Part shown: one piece after another, positions 25,308 through 35,611 of the stretch | Position numbering within the stretch: the first letter of the stretch is position 1 | How the letters are laid out: each line of letters starts with the position of its first letter | Origin: Xylaria sp. FL1777 | Taxonomy: Eukaryota; Ascomycota; Sordariomycetes; Xylariales; Xylariaceae | Assembly: GCA_022578965.1 (NCBI GenBank) | Contig: MU400608.1 | Location: 62,001 to 126,000, forward strand | Direction of reading: 5' to 3' | DNA length: 64,000 bases | Made by a program: the position numbers and the translations under genes | The notes under the pieces: model-generated | What the model was told of the DNA's origin: nothing | What the model saw: only the letters and a program-made list of their open reading frames with translations | Database searches by the model: none

Positions 25308-27221
25308 ATGACAAACAGCGACAGCCATCCCAACTACTCCAGGGCTAAGTTATTTATACCTATTGCCCGCGTATCACTATCGTCTTCTTCCCTTCCGTCA
25401 CTGATATCACAGTCACAATTGCGGCCACAGGAGCTACCATCATTGTCATCATCATTATTTCCCCCCACCACCTCCCCCTCTCCATCTCGTGGAGCCGGAG
25501 GGGGCAATAACGACGACGACAACGACGACGACGACAACAACAATAACAACAGCAGTAACAGTAAATTCACACTTCCTCCGGATCACCCTCTCGCTCGCCC
25601 AGTCAGGGAGCAGCAAGCGAGAGCTGTTGAGAGCCTCTACAGGTTGTGGGACATCTATCCCTGGGAGATCATCGTCGACCCTCAGCTACAGGCGAAGAGG
25701 TGGTCTGACAATCTTCTCGACCGCCTTGTCGTTCTTGCTCAGAGGACTACGATGAGCTGGGCCCGTACTCAGCTCCAGTTATCTATTAATCAAGGCTGTG
25801 CATTGGCAGTCGGTGCTGTCAACAGAGTCATCCGGATGACCGAGGCCAGGGCAGACGACAACACAGGGACAGGAATGCCCTCAGTACCTCGAAATCCTCG
25901 CTTCTCATTGCCCTCGACCGTGACCGCTCTCAGCCCTCGTGCCACCCGTCGTCGGTCTATTAATTTCACTCCTTGTCCAACAGATACACGTTCTCTATCT
26001 ATGTCTGCCGAATTCCCCCTGGTTCCAGCAGTCCAGCACCACGTAGGTATCAGGCTACCAGAACAAGAGGAAGAAGAACAGGGAGAAGAACAGGAATGGG
26101 ACGAGGAACAGGAAGAGCAATGGGAAGAACATGGGGGAGGATGGGAACCAGGACAAGAGCAGGAATGGGGAGAAGATCAGGAAGTGGAATGGGAAGAACA
26201 ACAGGGAGAGGATCAAGATAATGACGGTCAAGGTGACGACCGAGATAACCCGACAGTCGAAGCACAATACCCTATCATCACAGACAGCTTCGAGCAACAA
26301 GGAACCCCAAGTGCCAGCTTGGATGCACTTACCACGAATGCTTGCTATGGCCATGGCTCTCCTCTTCTTGGCAGCGCCGAAGCCTCCTTCGTCACTGGAT
26401 CCAAGCGACCACCATCTAGCCAGTTATCTTCGAGTACACCAACAAAACGTGCTAGACCATCGACACCTTCCCTCTCCCGGGGTTCAGAGGTAGATGGCAC
26501 CATGGTCATAACTTCTATCGTGAAGCCTACCTTGGTTGCCAGAAATTCCTCCCCTCCAGATGCAAGTGGGCTTGATCGCGATATACTCGCCCGCTTCCTG
26601 TCTGTCCCTGCAACGCGCCGTCGTCATCTCTCAGTACAACGCAGGGCGCTGCTGCAGGCTGTGGCTTCCGCAGAACAGAGGCTTCAGGATTTGAGAAGAG
26701 AAGAGGAGCAGGTAGTACAGCAGGAGTCGTCGGTGCGAGAAAATATGTCTTCGTTAAAAGAGGAGGCGTCCAAGATCAACAAGCAACGGGAGACATTGCT
26801 GTTTGCCGAGATGGAATCAGCCAAGGCTATAGCGCGCCTCAACGAAGTGCGCCGGGATGTCGGACTTCCAGGCTTGGCCGAGACGACAACGTCACAGGAG
26901 AGCATAAAGATGGCCGCCGTCATACAGGACATCCAGGCTCAGATCGAAGCCAAGGAGATGGAGCTGCAAGACCATTCCCGCCGCGGCGAGAAAATAAGCA
27001 ACCAAGTTCGGGACATCAAGAAGCAGATCACGGAAGACACCGCCGAGATCACAAGTTGTATAGCGAACTATAACAAGTATCAGACTCTGACAGAGCGTTC
27101 GATTATGGATATATGTGAGCTCTTCGGAATCGATTTCAGCGATCAATTCGCCCAAGACGATGCGAACTCCAACGATTCCCTCCACGACGCAACCGGCTCG
27201 TTTCTTGCCTCTGCAGGATAG
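25308..27221 (+). CDS. Hypothetical acidic coiled-coil protein, 637 aa
   Basis: The only intact long gene in the window; I do not recognise the family. ATG 25,308 is the first in-frame ATG; the open frame extends upstream to 25,089 only through a TTG. Visible layout: Ser/Pro-rich N-terminus (1-60); Gly/Asn/Asp low-complexity run from GAC/AAC triplets (62-85); a compact-looking helical segment (92-185, with PWEIIVDPQLQAKRW); a Glu/Gln/Trp-rich acidic repeat (252-312, EQEW/EEQ units); a Ser/Pro-rich stretch with a basic KRARP cluster (379-384, possible nuclear signal); then two helical coiled-coil segments (about 443-516 and 535-590). There is no signal peptide, membrane segment or enzyme motif. 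No intron is needed. Coiled coils, acidic tract and basic cluster suggest a structural or chromatin-associated protein, which is inference only. Confidence 0.8.
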   Translation: MTNSDSHPNYSRAKLFIPIARVSLSSSSLPSLISQSQLRPQELPSLSSSLFPPTTSPSPSRGAGGGNNDDDNDDDDNNNNNSSNSKFTLPPDHPLARPVREQQARAVESLYRLWDIYPWEIIVDPQLQAKRWSDNLLDRLVVLAQRTTMSWARTQLQLSINQGCALAVGAVNRVIRMTEARADDNTGTGMPSVPRNPRFSLPSTVTALSPRATRRRSINFTPCPTDTRSLSMSAEFPLVPAVQHHVGIRLPEQEEEEQGEEQEWDEEQEEQWEEHGGGWEPGQEQEWGEDQEVEWEEQQGEDQDNDGQGDDRDNPTVEAQYPIITDSFEQQGTPSASLDALTTNACYGHGSPLLGSAEASFVTGSKRPPSSQLSSSTPTKRARPSTPSLSRGSEVDGTMVITSIVKPTLVARNSSPPDASGLDRDILARFLSVPATRRRHLSVQRRALLQAVASAEQRLQDLRREEEQVVQQESSVRENMSSLKEEASKINKQRETLLFAEMESAKAIARLNEVRRDVGLPGLAETTTSQESIKMAAVIQDIQAQIEAKEMELQDHSRRGEKISNQVRDIKKQITEDTAEITSCIANYNKYQTLTERSIMDICELFGIDFSDQFAQDDANSNDSLHDATGSFLASAG

Positions 27222-28105
27222 CTTTAGGGCCGAGTTTAATGAAGGTTTCTTCCCTCTCGTTGTCTCGTGTGCGAAAGCATCGGACTAGAAGATTCATCTG
27301 TAGGGGGCCCATGAGAGGTTTGTTTTTTTGTTTTGTTTTTTTTTTCCTTTTCGCGGGGACAGAGAACTATCGCACAGGGCAACAAAATGCAAAAAACTGG
27401 AATGTGAGAAAAAGGGATAGATCCGTTTCTATCCACCGTGGCGTCTACCGCTCCTTCATTTCATTTCATCGAACTGGTTGTATCACCTATTCTACATCTG
27501 AGGAAACCGACGGAGGAGGAGGACTTGTCGAGTTGCCTCCTGCGAAGAGTCTCTTGTCTAGAGCGGTCGGCTAGCCTTCAGGCAAGTAGTGATACGGCTT
27601 AACACCAGTTGGAAGAACCCCATGACTCTGTACGGACAGTCAGTTCCCTACTTGTACACTGGATAGTGTGGATATGATATGGTACTCAGAGGCCCTGATA
27701 ATAATTGCACCCCATGTCCTCAACGACATATACATTCGCTAGAATCCTTAATACAAGAAATTTCCTTGTCTTGTTGTATCATGTCATGTGTTGCTAAGTA
27801 GGTGATTATCCCGAGCTTTGACGAGTGAAGTCCATGTATGTTCTTTTATGCCACACATACTTTTCTTGTCATGTCAGTTACCTAGGTACTTAAATAGTAA
27901 CCTAAGTTATCATTAGTGAGGTTATTAGCCATGCTGCTACAACATTGATAGTAATATCAATTTTGTTTTAGTATTGAAGTTAGTGTTAAAACTGCTTGTT
28001 TTCTTATTTTCTTGTGGATTTTATTAGGGATTTAACTAATTATTGCAGTCGTGGGCATCGCGTGTGCATGTAGGTGATGGAGTTCTTAACAACAACAACA
28101 GCGAC
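27222..28105. other. 3' flank and intergenic DNA
   Basis: Follows the TAG of the 637-aa gene. No clear AATAAA was seen near the stop; T-rich runs (27,321-27,347) could serve 3' processing. CCTAGGTACTT-type motifs recur at 27,880. The frame 27,239-27,574 continues the open region but has no family resemblance. Confidence 0.4.
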
Positions 28106-28106
28106 A

Positions 28107-28139
<33 letters not shown>
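28106..28139. repeat. (ATG/GAT)n microsatellite
   Basis: About eleven uninterrupted ATG/GAT triplets, preceded by an (AAC)n run at 28,089-28,101. No supported gene contains it. Confidence 0.9.
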
Positions 28140-29452
28140 TAATGGAGTATACTGTTGCTTATGCTGCGCATATATATAACTTTATGCCTGCTATTCTTGC
28201 CTTATTATCAAGTCTTTATTTTCCCATTTATATTCCTAGTAGTCCTTTGCTGTCGCTGTTGGTCTCTCTCCGCCCCTAAAGGAAAAGGGGGGGTGGCGGG
28301 AGAAAGAGAAAAAGAAGAAGAAAAAGAAGGAAGAAAAGAGCTTCTTGCTCACGCATGACCCTTTTAATGCGGTTCGCTGGATTGTTACACCGATTAGCTA
28401 ACACTCTTCATGATACTCTCACTTTACAGCTAGCCCGTCGTGGCTAATGATTGATCTTATAAATAAGTGGCATTTATTTACTAGGATGTATGCAACAAAT
28501 AACGCAACATCGTTCTACGTAAATAATATTCTTGCAGTAAAGGGCCTAGGCAATAATAATAGAGATAGTTATATATGCAATATTTCATCAGTGATTAAAA
28601 GTAGGTAAGGTAGCTAATCGTAGCTCGTTTTAACCATAGGCAGCTCATGCGGGATCGAGATTATTTATAACGTGATTATGTGAGCGCAGTCTTGGCCGCA
28701 TGCAATCTAGACTACTCTATAAATACGTAAGCAAAAGCTTATTTTAACGTACAGCATAAAACATCTTAGCTTAGCATGGCCATAAACAATCTTTATATTA
28801 AGTCTCCCCTAATGAACTAAAACTAATAAACGGTATATTACTTATTTATTATAGCATTATTTACTTAAGTTAGCACTATCTTTATGTTGAAGGCTTTTGC
28901 TTTATAAATAGCCTTCTTAAAAGAAAACCCCCTGAGGTTATGCTTTTGGAAAGTTCTAACGGGTGCGAGTTCGTTTGATATTCTCTAATGTATTGTTTCA
29001 CATACTCCAAGAAGCGCGATCTAGCTCCTACTCTAAGCCTTACTCCGACTAACTCAAACCACTACGTATAACAATATCGCGTTCTCTATCCTCTCTGGCC
29101 GGTGAGGGCCTAGTATGAGACGAGACCACATTACGAGAAAAGATCTGACATCCCTTGCGGGAGTCTAGCGGACCCGTTACCATTCACCACAAGCCACGGA
29201 CTTCAATACACACATGGTAGTACGGAAGGGAAAGGTAGGAAGATGAGTAACGCAACCGTACGGCAGGCCTATCCCGATGCCCCATTTCTTCACGACGCTG
29301 AAATGCTATATGTGCTGTATTCGTACGGGACGTTCGTTGAACACGCCTTCGGAATAGGGCGAGGAGGTTCAACTCTCGATAGCTTTATACTCTACTCATA
29401 TAAGCGTGATTTGATGGGAGTTATATTGGATATATTATATATAATATAATAC
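28140..29452. other. Intergenic DNA with an AT-leaning patch
   Basis: A purine-rich run at 28,280-28,345 (GGAAAAGGGGGGG, AGAAGAAGAAAAAGAAGG) is followed by moderately AT-rich DNA (28,440-28,920), then ordinary composition. The AT-leaning patch could be a mildly mutated repeat remnant. No gene recognised; the small frames at 29,184-29,449 on both strands are unsupported. Confidence 0.4.
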
Positions 29453-29482
29453 CTAGCCCAATACGCCCGTAAGCCCTACGGG
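29453..29482 (-). other. Helitron 3'-end-like hairpin (weak)
   Basis: On the minus strand a perfect 6 bp stem with 5 nt loop (CCCGTA-GGGCT-TACGGG, 29,482-29,466) is followed after nine bases by CTAG (29,456-29,453) and then an AT-rich palindromic stretch (29,428-29,450). Helitrons characteristically end in a short hairpin about 10-12 nt before CTRR. The base after CTAG is G rather than the usual T, and no 5' TC end, Rep or helicase motif was found, so the call is tentative. Confidence 0.25.
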
Positions 29483-30647
29483 AGCCTCCATAGGATGGTG
29501 GCCGTGGGCCATACCTCCCCCTGGCGATAAATAGCACTATTATTAATACTACACACCCTAAGGAAGCAACCCATGAGTAAATCGCCACAATGAGGCTTAT
29601 ATATTTTATCTGCATAGCCTCATATATGCAAATAGGGCTTCTTAAGCCACAGGCAATATACATGAACGACTCATAGTACACTATCTTGTTAAGGGCAATG
29701 ATACTAGTCTTAACAGCATACGGGGCATCCCTACGTGGTAAACATGCAGCGTTGGCGAAAGGAGGCCGGAGGGAAAAGTGTACATGCGCTTATGCTAAGC
29801 GGCAGTCTAAATGCCGATTTGTATATAAAGGTCTTCCTGGGAGTACAAAACCTTCGTTCTTAAAAGATACTGCAATAGGGTTGTAAAGAAGGTTAGGCTA
29901 TATGTAATTAATGTCTGAGTTATGTAGCCGTATCCGAAAAAATAATGTTTTGTACCATTGGCTTATCTAGCATTAGGATGGACTCATTAATCCCTGTAAC
30001 GTCTTACACATGCGCAACGAGGGACAAACAAGATACAGCAGCCTGCCATTTGGGCTTCGAGCTACATTCAGCCGACCATACTAGGAATCGCAAATTCCCG
30101 GGACGCACAAAGTTGAAACAGTCCTCTCGACTTGGCGACCTTCGCTGTTGCCACCGCAGTTCACCAAAGATGCATTCCCAAACTTTCAAGAGGTCGACAG
30201 GCAAACAAAGGACAAAGAAGATGTCAAAGCCAACACAATACCAACGTTCGTTCTAAGCATAAATAAACACCTATCTGCTAGAAATTGACAATTCGGCAAC
30301 TTCAAGCGGCTTGCAGATAGCGTAATCGAGCAGCACACCCGGATTTATATTATAGCGCAAACTCAAGGCACGTTTACCCTTCTGTTTGTGTTTCATTGGC
30401 CGCTCTGTCCGTTGATTCGTATTTTGAGCAACTTGTCTATTTTGTAGGATTTCCATTTTCATTGCCTCCGCTTACAAACACTTAGCCGGGTTCGGCACGT
30501 TTTCTACTATATCGGTCTTTAGTCGTTGGGTCACAGAGACTGTACGGTGTACATGCCAATGTCTAGAGAAGTTAAGTTTATATGCGAGGTCCCTGACTCT
30601 CATCACAACTGTAAGAGGGCCTACACATTGTTGTGCCCTTTTTTAAG
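29483..30647. other. Island DNA with small unsupported frames
   Basis: Contains a 29 bp palindrome-ended motif, TGTTAAG...CTTAACA, at 29,691-29,719, of the kind found at LTR ends. Short frames at 29,686-29,886 (+), 29,945-30,256 (+) and 30,271-30,462 (-, basic Lys/Arg/Gln-rich) could be fragments of a transposon protein but match nothing I can name. Confidence 0.35.
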
Positions 30648-31057
30648 AGGCTGTCCAGCAGGATGGTACTCCTTATGAACCTTACTCGGGAAGGCTACCT
30701 AGTCTATTGGGATTATTACCTCACTACTTTCCGAAGATTAATACGTCTGTCGAACGGGCCTATGAAGTTATGGCATGTCATTATGCGAAAGCCTGGGACG
30801 AGAGCCTTATGCCCAGAGACCGGATTCAACCGATGATGTTTCTCAGCAAGATCCCGGCGAAAACCGAGAACCATTGCCACGCTTCCCAACTACATCCTGC
30901 CATTGTTAATGACCTTGGCTATTCGGTTCTTAGAGTCCATCTCACAACTTATAGCCGCGAATATAAGACAGGTCTAGGCTTCTATATCATGCGAACCGGC
31001 CTAGTTCGCTGGTTGGTCTGGCGCTCCCCGTGGCAACGTTTTGTTCGTTGTCTATAG
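30648..31057 (+). pseudogene. Open coding fragment, unrecognised (137 codons)
   Basis: After a TAA at about 30,645 one frame stays open to the stop at 31,055-31,057. It reads like a real protein (PYSGRLPSLLGLLPHYF, AYEVMACHYAKAWDESLMP, HPAIVNDLGYSVLRVHLTTY). There is no ATG at its beginning, and the sequence before the TAA continues in a similar style. This suggests an internal exon or a gene with an acquired stop. Composition is soluble, with no repeats or membrane segments. Family unknown. Confidence 0.4.
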
Positions 31058-31966
31058 GGGTCGAGAGGAAACGGAGTTGTGGAATACGGGCGCAACAATC
31101 GAGTTCTTTCAGGGTTCGGGAGACCAAAGGGATGCTCGATGACAGAGGGCCCCAGAATTCGGAAGCCTCTTGGTGTTCAACCCTTGTAGAAGCTCTAGTC
31201 GTTGAATCTTCACTGGAATAGAACGGCTAGAGACGCTCTCCACTCATCGTTTCTTGGGGGGTTTGATGTTCATCTATGATAAGGAGTCACGCCACTATTG
31301 CAGTAGAAGTAAACCGGAAGACAGCAGTCTAATAATAGACTAAGGCGCCGAGGCTAAGAGAGAACAAGCAAACATTCGATCGAGGTTTTAAGCCGCTCGC
31401 TCAGTCAAAACAACAAGGCTCTTAGAGTGTGCTCTCCCGCATTGGGTTTGAATGGAATGAGATTGGCCGACATGAATTAAAAGCGACGCTGCCTAACACT
31501 ACGGTAGATTAGGTCTAGATCCCAAGGCGTTAGTTGCAACCTATACTAGGGTAAGTATAGTGTCGATCAAGCACCCCAGTCAGGGCGGGATACTACGCCA
31601 CATCGACGATCGGCTCTTAGCGCTTGACATGGATATGGTTGGTAAGGAGAAGTATTAAAACGACAGTCTGAACCCTGCATTCAGCCCCCAGGTTAGCTAC
31701 CCCTGTCTGATATGCCCACACTAAGCATAAGAGATGGTGTGTTCTATAACCAACTAGGCTAGCGGCGCCTTGGCATCCCATCCCTTGCTCCCATTAGATC
31801 CCATGTAGGGGTTATGGTGGGGTGGAACTAGCATCATTAGCTCAACAGCAATTCATTGGTTTCAGGGTATAAAGCGTGCTGCATGTGAGCGTAGGCGCGG
31901 TTCAGGCGCGGTAACGCTTGAGCCAGGTACCTCGGAGCGAGATACTTCTTGCGCGGTGGGTCGACG
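31058..31966. other. Gene-poor island DNA
   Basis: Ordinary composition. Stops interrupt all frames, and the 63-codon frame ending at 31,221 is unsupported. No RNA gene recognised. Confidence 0.4.
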
Positions 31967-32141
31967 TGTTAGCGCAAAAAGTCTACCCGACAAGGGTACC
32001 TTTTACCCAACACAAACTGTGTATATAAGAAGGCTGCCTTCGCGTGCCGTACGCGCGTCTGGGTTTTCCTTTTGTTCTTTTACTTTTTCCTACCTCCCAC
32101 GAAGGGCGTGGTTTTTTTAGTGGTAGTCGGGAGGTTTTTTT
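31967..32141 (+). promoter_or_regulatory. TATA-bearing, LTR-like or small-RNA-like unit
   Basis: TGTTAGCGCAAAAAG begins at 31,967 and a strong TATA box (GTATATAAG, 32,021-32,029) follows. Downstream is a GC stem (CGCGT/ACGCG, 32,041-32,055), a T-rich stretch, then two stem-plus-T7 structures: CCACG/CGTGG (32,097-32,111) followed by TTTTTTT, and CCTCCC (32,093-32,098) with GGGAGG (32,129-32,134) followed by TTTTTTT (32,135-32,141). TG start plus TATA suggests a Ty3/Gypsy solo LTR. The T-runs would also suit RNA polymerase III termination. No open frame follows. Confidence 0.3.
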
Positions 32142-33754
32142 AACCTACCTACCGTCCCTTGAAATCTGTTAGTGGCCGGCTATAGCTTCTGCGTACCTAC
32201 TTCGATGGTGCACTAATGGGCTAAATAGGCGAGTAGTGCTTATAGGGCGGACGGAAAGAAAGGAGGTCGTTATAGGTTTTGTTTTTTTAGATATTTGCTT
32301 TTAGCCGTGGGCAGTCTTTGAGACCTAGAGTGGCCGGCTTGTATAGCGCACTTTTAGGCCTCATAGAAAGCTTTCGCTCCCCCTAATATATGCGTTTATC
32401 CAACCTCTCCGCGCGTAGCCATGTGAAGTGTATAGAACTGCACATAAGCTCACCAGAGAATAGAGGTAAGGTGCGCCAGCTGCATCTATGATCTCACTTT
32501 ATAGCTATTCATTGTGCGACAACCTTCAACTTCGAAAGGTGTGAGGTCGGTGCCCTCTGCAGGCGACGACTGGCTTCCTTGTATGCAGCAATCATCCTTA
32601 CTAACCCGGCCAATAAGCAAGAAGATATTCAAACACACGGAGATCGGGATTAGTTTTTATGTCTTGCTACTGTCCTCAACGAAAGAGCAGGCGATGGGCC
32701 ACAGAACCAACTGTTGGGCCTCGACGTAGTAAATTTATTTCTACGTGATGTCTTGCTTAGAGGGTTTACCGACGACTGAGACCATATCGGCAGCGATGGC
32801 TTTATGCACTACCGTTTGTCATTCCTAGGTGACAGCTCTGTCCCCCGACACAAGGTACCACGGGGCGCCGACAATGCACTCACGTAGCTAGAGAAGCAGA
32901 TAAAGAACGGCGCGAACTGGTCCGAAGGTGTAAAGAATGCGAAGGTCGGCGGCGGCAGAAAATCTCATGGAAAGCATCAGCATTTCTATCTCCCTGCTGC
33001 TGTACTATCTAGCCGTCCTTGTGCTAGCATATCCGGATTCCAAGCTGATAGACTGATTTCAACGTTTAGGGGTTGCTTCGATAGTTAAGCAGCTGCGAAA
33101 CACACTGGCTGTTAGTAAATGTTTCTGGAAGGGTATTTGCACACTCACGAAGCGCACCGGACGTATTGTACACATCTAGCAAGCAGCGCAGCTCCAAGCA
33201 GTGTTAATGAAACGCAAAAATGCAAAAAGGAAAAATGTATTTAGGTCGGCCATGCTGCTCTTTTCCTTGATTCTTTAGTTAGTTCTACCAAATCAACTTA
33301 AGACGTAATATCCGTTCTGCTCATTTTTGCAAAACTGTGCTGTCATTACAGCGCCGACTTATGTAGTAGCTGCAGGCACCATTCTGTGCCCATTTCTTAT
33401 TCCGGTTGGCAACGATGGCATGTGAAGTCTACATATAGCTAAGCAACCACCTGCCAACAGCAATTTCATAGTCTTCCTGAAGTGACGTTAGTGCCGTTCA
33501 CATGATCAAGGCACTCCCATCCGTTACCCATGCACTGGGCTATCATACAGTACACAAACCGCCATGTTCTCTTTAAGTCTATGCGTGCCAATCGAGCCAA
33601 CTTTGGCTATTTTGCGAGTGTCCGCTATCTTCCTTCTAATGTTAGTTCAGTGCATAGGGAATCATGAGGTGACGCCTGCGCCGCAATCGTCGAGGGAGTT
33701 AGCCACCCCTAACATCACATTACTATATACAATGATGTTGCGCTAACTAGTCAA
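32142..33754. other. Gene-poor island DNA
   Basis: No gene supported. A short direct repeat AGTGGCCGGCT occurs near 32,172 and 32,330. Frames at 32,514-32,729 and 33,564-33,746 are small and unrecognised. Confidence 0.4.
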
Positions 33755-33952
33755 TTGTTCCTAATTTACAAATTTGCTATTAAGTCTCCTTTTCCAAACA
33801 AACGATCGGATGTGTTTTCGCTAGAGGTATTAGGCAAGTCCTTGTTAGTGGAAAGACTAGATGAATTCTTATCAGAGGAACGACTAGGCAAGTCTTTAGT
33901 AATGGGAAGACCAGGCTATTCCTGGACGAGATATCTCGAAGCTAATATGTGA
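33755..33952 (+). other. Short frame with internal repeat (unsupported gene)
   Basis: An open stretch contains two related segments, LGKSLLVERLDE and LGKSLVMGRPGY, from a ~60 bp imperfect DNA duplication at about 33,830-33,925. It has only a TTG initiator. It lies tail-to-tail with the kinase relic; function unknown. Confidence 0.25.
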
Positions 33953-33971
33953 TTAGCTCTGTGTCTTATCT

Positions 33972-35324
33972 TTAGGACATAAACATACCAGAACGGGTTA
34001 AATCTTTAGCTACATCAGCCGCCGAACCGTAGAAACCATCACGTTTCCAACACTTGGCAATCACATCTCCAAGCGGAAGTTTGCTCACATTAGGATATTT
34101 TCCCTTCTCCATAAGTCTCTGGACCTCGCACTCCTGCTCTGTCAGTGTTAGGATTCCACGCTCCTGCTTCGCCAGTCTCTCTTGAAAAGGTTCCCTGCCC
34201 GTCATGTTCTTGTAAATAGTACACCACGGTCACTACCACTTTCTTAGTGTACTAAAACCAACTTTTAGAGAAAACCCAAAAACACATATAAAAACAACAA
34301 CACCTAAAAACACAAGTAAAATCTAACAACCCTTAAAAACAGCTATATAGTAGCACTATATAACCGTTTGCTTTAGCAAACAATATATTAAACAAAAGAA
34401 AAAACAAAAGCTTAACTTAATAAAACTTATTAAACAACTAGCATAATAACAAAAAACCAAAGTTTTTAGCTTAAAGAATTAAAACGTAATAACTATAAGC
34501 ATTAAAATAATAAAGCTTTTAAAAGCACAAAATAGCATTATAATTTAGTAAAAATATAACACGTAGCAATTAATTAATTAATTAATTAATTTTTTTTATA
34601 CTAATATATTTTACTATATATATACACCCTTAATATAATATAAATAAATAAAGCTTGCTACGTTTAATACCCTTTAAGAAGTATGCAAAATAGCTAAAGC
34701 CCCATACCTAACGTTAAAGATAATCAATCAATTAACAAATCAATTCTTGTAAATAGTAGATCCAAGGAAGTGAATTTCAGCGCGAATAGTTGGTAGGCGA
34801 TATTCTCGCTTTTCGAGATGCCGGAAACCAATTTCAGCAATGATGGGTGCCTTGTCGTCATCAATAGAGCAGCCAGAAAAATCGCAAAGAAGGATATTGC
34901 GCGCTAAATCGAGTAGTAGATTCTTTTCAGAGAGACCGGCGTGGCCGATATTGTTCTAATGAACATAATGGAGGACTCAGGCAAGGTCTTGACACCGCTT
35001 AATCCTCTCTTCAAGCGTGGCCTCGCCTCCCTCTTTATAGTATAGTTGAAGACATCCAGTTTCTGCTCGTTCAAGATAAATCCCCCATTCATCCATTCCT
35101 ATCACATTGGCTAGGTTTGGACGCTTTCAGAGGCGGCAATACGCGCGCTTTTCAATCTCGATAGCTTCCTCATACTCTTCAAATGGTAACAGTACCTTAA
35201 GCACCACCACTGGGCGGTCTTTGATTTCGCAAACAACGGAGTGACCCGTACGGATGATCAATGTTGTGTTCTATGGTCTCTTTATGATGCCTGTCCGCAC
35301 ATTCTCTTCAGTCGTAGCCTCCAT
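33972..35324 (-). pseudogene. Fungal protein-kinase-like gene, four stops, split by insertion
   Basis: Minus-strand frame from ATG 35,324. Without the inserted segment it is a continuous 272-codon frame (271 residues) ending at 33,972. Kinase landmarks: beta-3 lysine in VVLKVLL (K43), alpha-C glutamate in IEIEKRAY (E58), an HxD-type catalytic loop reading HAGLSEKN (128-135, Asp replaced by Gly), DFS in place of DFG (148-150), and a C-lobe with GREPF, GKYPNVSKLPLGDVIAKCW and GSAADVAKDL. The pattern matches the small fungal-specific protein-kinase-like family. In-frame stops: TAG 35,273-35,271, TGA 35,129-35,127, TGA 34,979-34,977, TAG 34,958-34,956; all are consistent with C-to-T changes from Gln or Arg codons. 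The gene is dead both by stops and by insertion. Confidence 0.85.
34207..34758 (+). mobile_element. 522 bp insertion in kinase relic with 15 bp duplication
   Basis: TTCTTGTAAATAGTA occurs at 34,207-34,221 and again at 34,744-34,758. Removing the 522 bp between (34,222-34,743) plus one copy restores the kinase frame exactly. The insert is AT-rich, begins CACCACGGTCACTACC, contains an (ATTA)n run near 34,568-34,592, and ends in short AATC/CAA repeats. A long perfect target duplication and a simple-repeat 3' tail point to a non-LTR retroelement: a SINE or a 5'-truncated LINE read on the plus strand. No terminal inverted repeats are seen. Confidence 0.8.
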
Positions 35325-35611
35325 GTGGGATAGCGGAGTGTAGGGGGTCGAATGAAATGTTAAGAGGAATTATACGTTTCGCTACGGTCTGTTCGTGGAT
35401 CGTTGATTGCCAGAGAGGGCAGGACATACAGAGCTCAATATTCATTCTGCTCGATAGGCCGTTAACCGTTAGCACTCAGGTATGACGATATTATCACGTC
35501 AGGGCAGCTACGATAAGAATTAGCTCACTGGCGCAGCTAAGAGGTGATGTCAAACCATGTAGAGAGAAGAACTGGATAGAGAGCAGGAGTATGTGTGCGT
35601 GCGCAGGTTGG
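35325..35611. other. 5' flank of the kinase relic
   Basis: Ordinary composition with nothing coding recognised; would contain the former kinase promoter. Confidence 0.35.

Noticed and set aside
25973..26493. Open frames overlapping the acidic repeat on both strands
   Set aside because: They arise because the Glu/Gln codon repeat lacks stops in the other frames; their products are Arg/Gly/Met or Leu/Pro/Phe strings.
28043..28358. Gene containing an Asp repeat at the GAT microsatellite
   Set aside because: The 78-codon frame is short and hydrophobic after the repeat, with no start context or homology I can name.
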